Assembly: GCA_963779325.1 (NCBI GenBank)
Contig: CAVZXS010000011.1
Location: forward strand, 620,001 to 684,000
From: CAVZXS01 sp963779325
Lineage (GTDB): Bacteria > Bacteroidota > Bacteroidia > Chitinophagales > Chitinophagaceae
Reading direction: 5' to 3'
Length of the DNA: 64,000 nucleotides
Shown: positions 43,874 to 52,904 of the stretch, piece by piece
Numbering within the stretch: position 1 is the first letter of the stretch
Layout of the letters: every line of letters begins with the position of its first letter
Position numbers and translations under genes: made by a program
Notes under the pieces: model-generated
Seen by the model: only the letters and a program-made list of their open reading frames with translations
What the model was told of the DNA's origin: nothing
Database searches by the model: none

Positions 43874-44842
43874 ATGAAAAATAGATTACTCCTTTTATTG
43901 TTCGTACTTGCTTTTTCTTTACAGGCGCCGGCGCAAGTATTGGGCGGATTAAAAGAAAAATTGAGTGAGAAAAACAGGATCCCTTCTTTTCTGAAAAAGT
44001 CTTCTCCCGTTACTACCTCCTTCGGTGATGTAAAAACGCAGGGTTCATTATCCGAAACTTTTGGTAACGAAAAAACATACATACCGCTGTATAAAATGAA
44101 AACTGATGATAAGGGAGGATTTATACTTTGTCCCGGGTTTTATGAAATAAAAAATATGAGTTACTGCCTCAAGGCCGGCACGCATGGCCCGAGCGATGGC
44201 GATGGATATATGTATGCACCTACCAAGGGGAAAATGAAAGATATTGTGAATGATATTTTATTGAATCATCAATTAAAACACTCGCAGATTCCGCAGCGTG
44301 ATGTGCAAATGCTTTTGTGGGCTATTATTGCAAGAGCAAAATTCAATAATCTTTCCGGCAAACTGAAAGTGGTAACGGCCTTACTGTTAACACCGCAGCA
44401 AATAGTAAAATTAAACGGAGGTTTTGCAGCCACACTTGGCAATGAAGCGTTGAAAAGAGGAGTTGTGAATGTGCCGGCGCCTGTGCAAACGGTAATGGAA
44501 GCGGAAAATAATATACGCCGCCTGGTAGAAACAGGCGTGGACAGTTATGAAGAATTTGAAAAATACGCTGTACTTGCGGGTATGTCCGCAGTAGACAGAG
44601 CCGATATAAAATCCGGCATGTGGACACTGCACCCTAATGGATATTATGTTCGCTATTTTCCTTCGGGGTACTCAAAAACCCGGGTGCAGATTTATGTTCC
44701 GGATGGTAAAGGTCAAATTATTTATAATGCAATAGGGACAATAGCTTGCCCCGCAAACACCGGTGCGCAACGTTTAGCGCAGACAAATATTCCGATAGAA
44801 AAAAATGAAGGAATATTTACAGATCCTTGCGCCGGTAAATAA
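43874..44842 (+). CDS. Hypothetical exported protein
   Basis: The product has 322 residues. The signal peptide MKNRLLLLLFVLAFSLQAPAQ is followed by a soluble domain containing GGFILCPGFYEIKNMSYCLKAG, HGPSDGDGYMYAPTKGKMKD and HSQIPQRDVQMLLWAIIARAK. No family was recognised, though such exported proteins are common in Chitinophagaceae. Two cysteines (in LCPG and SYCLK) lie close together. A TACTTTCG promoter-like box is at about 43840. Function unknown. Confidence 0.75.
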   Translation: MKNRLLLLLFVLAFSLQAPAQVLGGLKEKLSEKNRIPSFLKKSSPVTTSFGDVKTQGSLSETFGNEKTYIPLYKMKTDDKGGFILCPGFYEIKNMSYCLKAGTHGPSDGDGYMYAPTKGKMKDIVNDILLNHQLKHSQIPQRDVQMLLWAIIARAKFNNLSGKLKVVTALLLTPQQIVKLNGGFAATLGNEALKRGVVNVPAPVQTVMEAENNIRRLVETGVDSYEEFEKYAVLAGMSAVDRADIKSGMWTLHPNGYYVRYFPSGYSKTRVQIYVPDGKGQIIYNAIGTIACPANTGAQRLAQTNIPIEKNEGIFTDPCAGK

Positions 44843-44859
44843 GAATTTATTTTTTGTAT

Positions 44860-45294
44860 TTAATAAAAGGAGATCAATTCTACATCAAAGATTAATGTAC
44901 AGTTGGGGCCTATCTGTGCACTTACCTGTCTTTCACCATAAGCTAAATTGGGCGGAATAAACAAACGCCACTTGCTTCCGGTTGGCATTAGTTGCAAAGC
45001 TTCGGTCCATCCTTTTATTACGGCATTCAGCGGAAAACTTGCAGGCTTACCTCTTTGTACCGAGCTGTCAAACACTTCGCCAGTAATTAACGTACCATGA
45101 TAATGGCAGGTAACGGTATTGAAAGCTGTTGGTTTTTCACCAACACCTTTTTGTAAAATTTCATATTGTATACCGCTCTGCAGGCTCACTACGTTTTCTC
45201 TTTTAGCATTTTCAGCCATAAATTTTTCTCCGGCCGCCAAATTAGCCGCCGCTTTGCCTTGTAATAATGCTTTTAATTTTTCTGCTGCTGACAT
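44860..45294 (-). CDS. FKBP-type peptidyl-prolyl cis-trans isomerase
   Basis: The product has 144 residues without a signal peptide. A short helical N-terminus (SAAEKLKALLQGKAAANLAAG) precedes the FKBP domain, with VTCHYHGTLITGEVFDSS, FPLNAVIKGWTEALQLMPTG and FIPPNLAYGERQV, the active-site strand and loop of FKBPs. It most resembles FklB-like (FKBP22) proteins that speed proline isomerisation in protein folding. Confidence 0.93.
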   Translation of the reverse strand: MSAAEKLKALLQGKAAANLAAGEKFMAENAKRENVVSLQSGIQYEILQKGVGEKPTAFNTVTCHYHGTLITGEVFDSSVQRGKPASFPLNAVIKGWTEALQLMPTGSKWRLFIPPNLAYGERQVSAQIGPNCTLIFDVELISFY

Positions 45295-45359
45295 GATTAT
45301 TTTATTGAGTTTTAAAATTGATATTTATTTGGTAAATATTTTCGAAAGGCAAAGATACT

Positions 45360-45992
45360 TTATCCAAGCTCCAGCTGCCAATAGTCTTTTACGGCGGCGC
45401 TGATTTTTTCTTTTGCCTGTTCCCAAGTGAGCGGAATAAGCATTTCGGGCATTGCGCTGTTTTCAGCAGGCTCAAAATTTGAAAGCATTTTTAAAGCATA
45501 AGAATAATCATAGTAGGGGTAAGTTATTTTATAATTTTCAATCATTTCTGCTAAAGAAAAATGATCAAGCAACACAGCTAAATCAATAAAATCTTTTTTT
45601 GTGCTTCTGCTGCTGATTGCTTCCATTTTCATTGCAGAAATTTCTAGAGGCGCGGCCATCCTGATTTTATCTTCTTCAATGTAATTAAACCTGAAACTAT
45701 GTCCCCAATTCATTAAATCAGTTTTAATATTATTGATTGTTGCAAAGATACCCATTGAGCCTAATCTCATATCTTGTAAATACTTACCAAAATAAGTAAC
45801 CAATTTATATTCCATTTCTTTAAAGTCCTGTTCTGTATCAGTAAATAAATCAATATCAAGAGATTTTCGATGACCATACATTAATGACAGCGCTGTACCT
45901 CCAACCAGTCTGAAATCATCAAACATGGGATTGATCATTAACTCATTCAAAATGGCCAGGCAGTCTTCTGATACTGTTTCCTTTCGTAACAT
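45360..45992 (-). CDS. AbiEii/AbiGii-type nucleotidyltransferase, probable toxin
   Basis: The product has 210 residues. The nucleotidyltransferase signature FRLVGGTALSLMYGHRKSLDIDLFTD is split here into GGTALSLMYG and SLDIDLFTD; it gives the GG/S and DxD motifs of the AbiEii family (PF08843). KMEAISSRSTKKDFIDLAVLL with YEY-type residues follows, as usual for the family. AbiE systems are type IV toxin-antitoxin or phage-exclusion modules in which this protein modifies an RNA target. The start overlaps the upstream DUF6922-like gene by 46 bp, a toxin-antitoxin arrangement. Confidence 0.9.
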   Translation of the reverse strand: MLRKETVSEDCLAILNELMINPMFDDFRLVGGTALSLMYGHRKSLDIDLFTDTEQDFKEMEYKLVTYFGKYLQDMRLGSMGIFATINNIKTDLMNWGHSFRFNYIEEDKIRMAAPLEISAMKMEAISSRSTKKDFIDLAVLLDHFSLAEMIENYKITYPYYDYSYALKMLSNFEPAENSAMPEMLIPLTWEQAKEKISAAVKDYWQLELG

Positions 45993-46243
45993 TTAAATTG
46001 ATCTTTTGGAGTATTAAAAATAGCGGAGGCGAAACTTAATGTAGCATTGGTTAAATAATAACTGCTCGTTAATGCCTGCTTTACCTGTTCTTTTCCGTAA
46101 AAACGGGTGATAACAAGCATATCCTTCCAGGTGCCGTATTCAAATATTTTGGCAATGATATATTCCTTGTGTTTCTCAAAGTCAAGGTCTTCAAACTTTG
46201 TATCCCAGAATGCTTTTTTTGATATATCAGGTTTATTCGGCAT
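45947..46243 (-). CDS. Small DUF6922-like protein, probable partner of the AbiEii protein
   Basis: The product has 98 residues from the ATG at 46243 (MPNKPDISKKAFWDTKFEDL). The pattern ISKKAFWDT...DFEKHKEYIIAKIFEYGTW, with VITRFYGKEQVKQAL further on, matches the small protein usually found before AbiEii-like nucleotidyltransferases in Bacteroidota. It is predicted to be a DNA-binding helical antitoxin-like component. The C-terminal part is basic and aromatic. It overlaps the next gene by 46 bp and is presumably co-transcribed. Its activity as antitoxin is inferred. Confidence 0.75.
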   Translation of the reverse strand: MPNKPDISKKAFWDTKFEDLDFEKHKEYIIAKIFEYGTWKDMLVITRFYGKEQVKQALTSSYYLTNATLSFASAIFNTPKDQFKCYERKQYQKTAWPF

Positions 46244-46326
46244 TAAAATAAAGGTACAAAACTTATGCAAGAGTATTTAAGGTATGGGCAGGCTTCATTT
46301 TATTGAACGGGTGAAGTATAAAATTA

Positions 46327-46371
46327 AAGCAGGGTTGTTTATTATTTTATAAATAAACAACCCTGCTTCAG
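46327..46371. terminator. Bidirectional rho-independent terminator
   Basis: AAGCAGGGTTGTTTAT (46327-46342) is the near-exact complement of AATAAACAACCCTGCTT, giving a stem of about 16 bp around an AT-rich loop, with A and T runs on either side. It lies between the DUF6922-like start and the haloperoxidase gene end, both leftward. Confidence 0.8.
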
Positions 46372-46505
46372 CGTGTTAACGGTAAATTTTTTCTCAAAAC
46401 TCAGTTTATTGACTTGCTGCCTTCATTCAATTTCTGACTGATAATCCCATATATTAAAAAAGAGAGGCCATCGGGTTTGAAGACAGCTCAAACATTTCTT
46501 TCTAC

Positions 46506-47951
46506 TTAATGATTATCTTCATGCTCATGCTCATTATCATCATCATCGCATTTATCATCTTTTAAAAATTTTATTTTCTTTAAAATATTCTGCGCCACTT
46601 TTTTCCCCTGTATCAGGCTTTTTTCCTGGGTCTCCCAGTAATGTAAGCCTCCATAGACCCTGCTGTCTGCCATGTCCGTACTCATATCTGTAAAGTTATT
46701 GTAATGCCTGGAGGGATAACCCAGGTAATCATAGATATGAAGTGTGATTGGAAAATTCTCTCCAAAACTATTGTTCAGCATAGTAATTATTGCACCGTTT
46801 GATGTGGCGTGTCCGGAAGGAAACTCAGGGTGATTAGGGGTGGGGATATAGGTATTCCAGGCCGGATCAATGTATGCCCTGATATAGGTGATAGGGCGGA
46901 TGACGTTGAAGGTATATTTATTGGTAAAAAGTACAATAGTGACATCATGAGTAGCCAAACCCACTTTAGCAAAAGTTAGGGCTGCCCGGTCGAGCTTAGG
47001 CTGTGCTATCCTAAATGCCTCCTGCAGCACCCAAACAAAACCTCCTCCGGGGCCATAACCGGGAACATCCTTAAAATAATCTGCCATGGCTTTTTGGTCA
47101 GTTGTTAATACTAATGATGCGTCATAAACCTCTTTCACCATTGCATAAAATGCTGAGGTAGGATTACTGGAGAAAGGTGGCAGCGGTGTTAGTGCCGTGC
47201 CATCGGCAGAACCCGGTACAAGCAACCTACGTTGATATGCAAAGGCGAAAACCGGCGGTGTAGGAGATGTTGGCACCCAAAGACCCGTGCCTGCCGGGGG
47301 AAGCCCGGTACCTGCCGGAAAAACATAAGGAGGATTTACATTTGCAGAACCATCCGTAGCAGCCCAGTTGGCAACACGGGTGGCTACTACTTTTCCGAAA
47401 GCTATGGAACGCTGAAGCGTAGCATCATTTACTTCATCAGCATAACCTGATTTCAAATTATTTTCAAGGTTGTTCATGGCTGTTTTGTTGGCATCGGCAG
47501 TGGTTGGAAATAGCCGCCTGCTTATTTCGGCAAGCGCAGCATTTGCACTGGCTGCCCAATGATAAGCTTTACCGGGCTCTGTAGATGGCATTGCCGGAAA
47601 ATCTGTGAGCTGCCCGGAAAGTGACCGATATGCCGGCATGCCGGGCACTACAGCTTCATACAAAGCTATGCCTGAATATCCCTGCGACCTATCGGAGCTT
47701 TGTGATCCTGTGCCCGCGGGCAAAGGAAGCCGCAACATGGTTAGCTGCATATTGAGCCATTTAATAACCACATCTGAAGAAAATGTTTTGGTTTGTTTCA
47801 ACCGGCCATGTCCGTCGTTATTTTTTCGGGATGATTCAATTGCATCCTTATCATCAGTTGCAACCGGTTCCCGTGCTTCTTTCTGACAGGATAGATTGAA
47901 TAACGATACGAATGCAAATAATAAACTTGCATAAATAATTTTCTTTCTCAT
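46506..47951 (-). CDS. Vanadium-dependent haloperoxidase / PAP2-family lipoprotein
   Basis: The product has 481 residues. The N-terminus (MRKKIIYASLLFAFVSLFNL then SC) is a lipoprotein signal. The C-terminal half has the vanadate/phosphate-binding triad of PAP2 enzymes: HPEFPSGHATSNG, SRHYNNFTDM and DSRVYGGLHYWETQ (R-x5-GxH). The long helical N-terminal domain matches the Bacteroidota vanadium-dependent haloperoxidase group rather than a small phosphatase. It would act on the outside of the cell. The His/Glu/Asp-rich C-terminus (CDDDDNEHEHEDNH) could bind metal. Halogenating activity is not certain. Confidence 0.9.
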   Translation of the reverse strand: MRKKIIYASLLFAFVSLFNLSCQKEAREPVATDDKDAIESSRKNNDGHGRLKQTKTFSSDVVIKWLNMQLTMLRLPLPAGTGSQSSDRSQGYSGIALYEAVVPGMPAYRSLSGQLTDFPAMPSTEPGKAYHWAASANAALAEISRRLFPTTADANKTAMNNLENNLKSGYADEVNDATLQRSIAFGKVVATRVANWAATDGSANVNPPYVFPAGTGLPPAGTGLWVPTSPTPPVFAFAYQRRLLVPGSADGTALTPLPPFSSNPTSAFYAMVKEVYDASLVLTTDQKAMADYFKDVPGYGPGGGFVWVLQEAFRIAQPKLDRAALTFAKVGLATHDVTIVLFTNKYTFNVIRPITYIRAYIDPAWNTYIPTPNHPEFPSGHATSNGAIITMLNNSFGENFPITLHIYDYLGYPSRHYNNFTDMSTDMADSRVYGGLHYWETQEKSLIQGKKVAQNILKKIKFLKDDKCDDDDNEHEHEDNH

Positions 47952-48059
47952 AAAATAAAATTTAATAGTTGATGATGTATTTGATGCAAATAAAAACAGT
48001 TTGATACCTAACTCTGTACGGGCAATACTGAGAGGTAAGAAAAATTGACAACTGATTTC

Positions 48060-48158
48060 TTACCTTGTTTTATCAGATTTCTGCACTTCTTCCATACGTA
48101 CCAATATAAAATGCTTCAGGTTGTCAAGATAAAAACACCACGCTTTTAGCCCGGCGTT
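48060..48158 (-). pseudogene. C-terminal remnant of a PepSY-like gene
   Basis: Thirty-two codons and a stop read NAGLKAWCFYLDNLKHFILV followed by RMEEVQKSDKTR. They match the end of the neighbouring broken gene at 49336-49823 (NLDNLKHFALVRMEEDE), and the DNA is clearly similar. There is no start, so it is a fragment of an old duplicate. Confidence 0.7.
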
Positions 48159-48177
48159 AGTCTATTTCTTAGAACCC

Positions 48178-48687
48178 CTAAAACTTCAAGTAACCTAAAT
48201 AGGGATAATTAATCGGATCAGCTTTTACGTTATCAATAAAATCGATACGACCGGTGACACCTTCAAAATCCCCGGTGCCACTGCCCTTTACAATATAATG
48301 TTGGCATTGTCCTGAGATTTCAGCCCCTGCATAAGAGCCGTCCGGATTGCAACCCTCGTACTTTGCCTGGAAATCGTAAGTAGTCCGGAACGAGCCACTC
48401 TTTCCTTTGTACGTTCCAATAAAGAGTTCTCTCCCCTTCTCCAGGTAGTTACCGTTTGCGCAACTGAATTCGTCGATAAACACATACAAACATCCTTCAA
48501 GATCCCCGGTCATAGTCAGCGCATAAACAGCACCCTGACTTGCAGAGTTGCACGCATCCTTTGCGTCTAAATAACCGATACCCGAAACCTTCTTTGCGCC
48601 GGCGGGCAAGTCGTTTTTTTTGCAACCCGTAAAAACAATTAATGGTACTGCAATCATAAGCAGCACTAATTTTAGTTGAGTCTTCAT
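48178..48687 (-). CDS. Hypothetical lipoprotein
   Basis: The product has 169 residues. The lipoprotein signal (MKTQLKLVLLMIAVPLIVFT then GC, followed by KKND) directs it to the envelope. The mature part has LEGCLYVFIDEFSCANGNYLE, ELFIGTYKGKSGSFRTTYDF and IVKGSGTGDFEGVTGRIDFID, a beta-rich sequence with several paired cysteines. The GTGxFxGxxGxxxF ending recalls lipocalin- or dirigent-like barrels found in other bacterial proteins, but no firm family is assigned. Function unknown. Confidence 0.78.
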   Translation of the reverse strand: MKTQLKLVLLMIAVPLIVFTGCKKNDLPAGAKKVSGIGYLDAKDACNSASQGAVYALTMTGDLEGCLYVFIDEFSCANGNYLEKGRELFIGTYKGKSGSFRTTYDFQAKYEGCNPDGSYAGAEISGQCQHYIVKGSGTGDFEGVTGRIDFIDNVKADPINYPYLGYLKF

Positions 48688-48844
48688 AATTTTTACTTTT
48701 AATGGTTATAAAAAATGATCTTGTTTCTTTGCTATTTCCATACAGTAATTAGTATTGCTTATTATTTTTTGAAATGGGCTGCAACTCCATTGAAGCAATA
48801 CACTAAGTATTTGTGTCAAAAAATTTACTAAAAGAGAAGTTGGC

Positions 48845-48914
48845 TTTTTCATTTTTTGAAGGTTTAATGCCTGCCTGTTCACGGCATGGCGTGCATCGGC
48901 AGACAGGGTTAATG
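48845..48914 (-). repeat. Leader repeat, copy 1 (with a decayed start codon region)
   Basis: On the minus strand the sequence GGCATTAAACCTTC...AAAAATG at 48850-48870 is preceded by TTAACCCTGTCTGCC at the upstream end. It aligns with copies at 49121-49194 and 49816-49894. An MKKPTSLL-like start follows but runs into noise, so the gene it once served is gone. Confidence 0.7.
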
Positions 48915-49120
48915 AAAAATTGATTAATCGTCGCTCAAAAATAATTTGATGCCTGAACCGGCACCTGCGTTTTTGAGCAGTTGACAGAGAGTAGAATTAT
49001 TTAATAGAGTTAAAAAGGCAACCTGAAACAATCTTTTAATAAAACTTCGTTTGAATAGATTTTACTGTTGGTAAAATCATTAGCAGGGGTGGTGGGTTTT
49101 GCGGGTCTTGTGCAAGTGAA

Positions 49121-49194
49121 TTTTTCATTTTTCGAAGGTTTAATGCCTGAACGACTAAAGTTGTTCCGGTCCTTACCGGCAGACGAGGTTAATG
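49121..49194 (-). repeat. Leader repeat, copy 2
   Basis: It shares CATTAAACCTTC and the preceding TTAACCTCGTCTGCCGG with the other copies and ends in AAAAATGAAAAATTC. No gene follows. The 648-bp stretch 48688-49335 holds only copies 1 and 2 and unrecognisable DNA. Confidence 0.7.
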
Positions 49195-49335
49195 GATATT
49201 AAAGTTACAGCTATTATCCTGAGAATACCCTACCCCAATTAGGGGTATTTTATTTACAAAATACCAAATTGCCGGCTGCGCAAAACCCGCACTTCTACGT
49301 ATACATCAGAGAGAAAACGATTGACAAATAATCTG

Positions 49336-49823
49336 TTACATCGTTTTTTCAGATTTCTTTACCACCTCCATTTCATCTTCCTCCATACGTACCAATGCAA
49401 AATGCTTCAGGTTATCAAGATTTACAACCCAAATATTACGGCCGGCTTCTTTTACATTTGCTACGTTGGTAATATTGTATTCATTATATTCATCCTGTAT
49501 TTTGTTAAGCATACATTCCGGAAGGTGTTTCTCTGTTCCAAAGCTTACATCATACTTTAGCCTCCGTTTTTTGTAAAAAGTGCCTGATGCTTCATGTCAT
49601 TTTCAATAAATTTTACGATGTAGTGTTTGTTTATTTCGTACCATGTCAAATTTTGTGCCCCCGGGAATGCTTTTCTGAAGGCTTTGTCAATTTGTTTGTT
49701 GACTACAGTGCCGGAAGTAACGGTAACAGTCGGCAAATTGGTTGTTGTATCATTTTCCTGTGCCGAAATTTGAACGGTTGCCAAAAATGCTGCCAGCATC
49801 AGCGCTGTTAATTGCTTTTTCAT
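49336..49823 (-). pseudogene. PepSY-like (DUF2874-type) exported protein gene with a frameshift
   Basis: The first frame gives MKKQLTALMLAAFLATVQIS with a signal peptide, then KQIDKAFRKAFPGAQNLTWY, EINKHYIVKFIEND and a premature stop at 49557. One base out of phase the sequence continues with LKYDVSFGTEKHLPECMLNK, YNEYNITNVANVKEAG and NLDNLKHFALVRMEEDEMEV and ends at 49336. Together they make a two-lobed PepSY-like beta-lactamase-inhibitor-fold protein, common as exported proteins in this phylum. The start codon lies inside leader repeat copy 3. Confidence 0.75.
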
Positions 49824-49894
49824 TTTTTAAAAGTTTAATGCCTGCCCGACTAATGTCGTTCGTCCGAACGGGCAGGGGGCAGGCGGGGTTAATG
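49816..49894 (-). repeat. Leader repeat, copy 3, at the start of the PepSY-like gene
   Basis: It contains the ATG of the PepSY-like gene (49821-49823) and CATTAAACTTTTAAAAA just upstream. A hairpin formed by CTGCCCG and CGGGCAG, with an inner CGTTCG/CGAACG stem at 49857-49870, would form near the 5' end of the transcript. Upstream (49895-50062) nothing else is recognised. Confidence 0.7.
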
Positions 49895-50062
49895 ATAACT
49901 CAATAAATAATTTAACACCTTGCCACGCAATAGCGCTGGTGAGTAGTTGACGGATAATGGCAGTAATCGGTTGAAATGTAGAAGATTATAGCGTCATCCT
50001 TTTTAATAAAATTCTGTAAGGAATGGAATATTGAAAGAGAGGAGTCGTGAAAAATTAAAAGA

Positions 50063-50803
50063 TTAAAACCATTTCATCAATGAATCCTTCCTGCTGCGGG
50101 AAACATTTACGGTAGATTCATCGCTCATTACCAGGTAACCGCCTTCGCCGCGGACATACTTGGTTACTTCATTCAGGTTCACCATATAGGAATGATGAAC
50201 CCTGACAAAAAAAGGAAAATCCTGTAACTGTTCTTCCATTTCTTTTAAGGTGCGGCAGGCGATGATCTTTGTTTTGTTTTTTAGAAAAAGATGGGTGTAG
50301 TTATCGTTGGCTTCGCAATACAATACCTCATCAGCCGGTATCAGTTCAAAGCCTTCAAAAGTGGGTACTGCAATTTTATTAAAATGGTGTTCCTTTCCCT
50401 GTACCTGTTTCAGCAGCATTTGAAATTGTTCGGCCATTGGTAAGTGCCGTTGTTCCTGCACTTTTTTTACAGCACTGACTAATTCATTGGGATCAATGGG
50501 TTTTAGCAAATAATCCAGTGCACTAAAGCGGATGGCTTTAATAGCATATTGATCATAGCTTGTAGTAAAAATAATGGCAAAAGGAATTTCAGTAAACTGT
50601 TCCAGCATTTCAAAACCGTTCATAGCGGGCATTTCAATATCAAGAAATACAAGATCGGGTTTTAATTTTTCAATAGCTTCCAATCCTTTTTTTGCAGAGC
50701 GGCATTGTTCTACTAACTTGTACTTCGGGACAATATTCTTTCAGCAGCATGGAAGCGTATCAATGCAATGCGCTTCATCGTCTATTATTATTGCTTTAAT
50801 CAT
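50063..50803 (-). pseudogene. LytTR-family response regulator, reading frame broken twice
   Basis: From the ATG at 50803 the frame reads MIKAIIIDDEAHCIDTL. It is lost at about 50750 and then restored at about 50715 in the original phase as LVEQCRSAKKGLEAIEKLKP. It continues with DLVFLDIEMPAMNGFEMLEQ (phosphoacceptor Asp), the Thr/Lys switch residues and a C-terminal LytTR DNA-binding domain (YCEANDNYTHLFLKNK, VRVHHSYMVNLNEVTKYV). The two shifts compensate, leaving about a dozen residues out of frame and a stop. The ATG overlaps the kinase stop codon by 8 bp. A read-level check is needed before calling it dead. Confidence 0.85.
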
Positions 50804-52894
50804 AGCAAACAGGAATTTTTAAAAGTACTTCTGTACCCCCTGCACTGCCGTCAGGTAATACTAAGGTCAGTTATTTTTATAGATGCATCCAATTGCTTTT
50901 TTTGCTGCAGCATTTCAATTCGGCTTGCCGTAATCTGCATGCCCATTGATTTATGGGTAGAAGATAATTTACTTTTTATTTCTGCAGCTTTTTTTCTGCC
51001 AACACCATCATCTGTTATTTTGCAACAAAGCATATCATCCATGTTGAAACAATTCAATTTCCAAATGTCCTTTATCTTCTTTATGCATCAGCCCATGCCA
51101 GATGGCATTTTCGGTATAGGGCTGGATGATAAGCGGAGGTACTTTTAGAATGTCAGTTTCCAAATCATCATCAACTTTAATGTTAAATTCAAAATGATGA
51201 TCAAACCTTACCGCTTCCAGTTCAAGATACAATTGCAACGATTCTAATTCACTTTCCAATGGAATTAATGCAGATTGTGAATTTTGCAAAATCAATCTTA
51301 CCAATTTCGAAAATTTGGTAAGGTATTCCGATGCCTGTGCTTTGTTATTTTGAAGAATAAAACGATTAATGGAATTAAGTGAATTGAAAATAAAATGCGG
51401 ATTCATTTGTGCACGGAGTGCCTGCATTTCGAGCTCCGACAATAATTTCTGGCTTTCAAGTTTTTGAATTGCTAATTCATTTTCTGCAAGCTCACGGCGA
51501 TTGGCTTCATTTCTTTGTTTTAGTAAAATATTTCTAAAAATAATAGCAGCCAGTAATAAAAAAATTATTATGCTTGCGATAAGAATTTTTTTTAGAAGTG
51601 ATTGGTTTTGTAGTTGTACCTGTTGAATCTGTTTCTCTTTATTTAGCAGTTCTATCTTTTGATCAAATCCATAAGCCACAAGTTTCCCCTTCATATTACT
51701 ATTAAGCACTGAATCTTTCATTGTTGTGTACTGTCTAAAGTAAGAATAGGCACTGTCTGATTGATGCCGAAGATCATAGACAGCAGAAAGTATTTCGCAT
51801 GCATCTCTTATAACTTGCTTTGCACGCTTTTCCTTTGCCAGAGCGAGTGCCCGGTATGCATATTTAAAAGCTGCGTTATTATTTTGCAAGGAAAAATATG
51901 TTTTTGAAATAAGCAGCAATGACCGCATAACCTGGTTGACATCACCGGTTTGTTCATTATAATTTAACCCCTTTAACAAATATTGCAGCGCCTTATCATA
52001 TTTTTTTTGAAAAAAATAATATTCGCCGCTGCCTACCAGATAAAACCCGAAATTACTTTTATTGCCGGTATCAGCAACAACAAAATTGTAATAATATTTT
52101 GCTGAGTCAAGTTGTTTATTGTATGCAAACATGTTAGCTAATTCCAGAAAGCCGGATGCAGTCAATTGCGTTACCTGTCGATAATATTCTAAAGCTGTAC
52201 TATAATCTTCGATGTTAAAATACAACTCGGCGATTATATATAATTCCCAGCTTTTCCATTCCGCATTGCCATTTCCCAATACTAACTGATGAAGAACCGG
52301 CACTTTTTCAAATGCCTTTTCATAATCGCCGCTTGACTGGTTGACATGTACTGAAGTAACAGCAGCGTAAAACATATACAGTGAATCGCCGGCTTTTTTA
52401 CTTAAAGCATAAGCGGTATCATAATTATTTATAGCCGCCTCAAAATTACTTTGTGAATGTAATGTCATACCGAGCAGCAAGTAAGTTTTATATAGCCCTT
52501 TTTTGTTCGCCGTTTTCTTATATGAAGAAATGGCTTCACGACTTAATTTCTCTGCTTCAGGATAATTATTATATTTCTCGAAGGCAAGCTCAGCTTTCAG
52601 CGATATGGCTCTTGCCATGCCATAGAAATAATATATTTTCTTTGATTTTTCAAGCGCTTGTAAGGCAAATATTTCGGCAGTATCGTATTGGGGCATGGGG
52701 GGTGGTGTATCACTAAACCAGTCCGGCAAACCTAAATAAGCCTCACTCAACTCATTCAAACAATCCACGCTTGCGCTGTCGTATAATGAGGGCAATAACT
52801 TTTTCAGGCTGTCAATTTTTTTGTTTTGGGCAAAACAAGTTGCATAGAAAAAAATCTGTATAAAGAAAAGTGATATGTATTTTGAAATGTTCAT
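50796..52894 (-). pseudogene. TPR-containing LytS-type sensor histidine kinase, two frameshifts near the end
   Basis: The main frame (619 residues) has a signal peptide, TPR-like repeats (AINNYDTAYALSKKAGDSLY, KALQYLLKGLNYNEQTGDVN), one transmembrane helix (ILIASIIIFLLLAAIIF), a coiled coil and the His_kinase motif RAQMNPHFIFNSLNSINRFI. The frame breaks near 51042 after HLEIELFQ and continues one base off with DDMLCCKITDDGVGRKKAAE. It breaks again near 50875 and ends with LPDGSAGGTEVLLKIPVCYD. It overlaps the response regulator start. The family senses envelope or metabolic cues through the TPR part. An intact paralogue lies 10 bp upstream. Confidence 0.85.
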
Positions 52895-52904
52895 TTATAA
52901 TAAT

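Noticed and set aside
48845..49894. Three spaced repeats as a CRISPR-like array.
   Set aside because: Spacing is irregular (hundreds of bp), copies are imperfect, and each sits at an old gene start.
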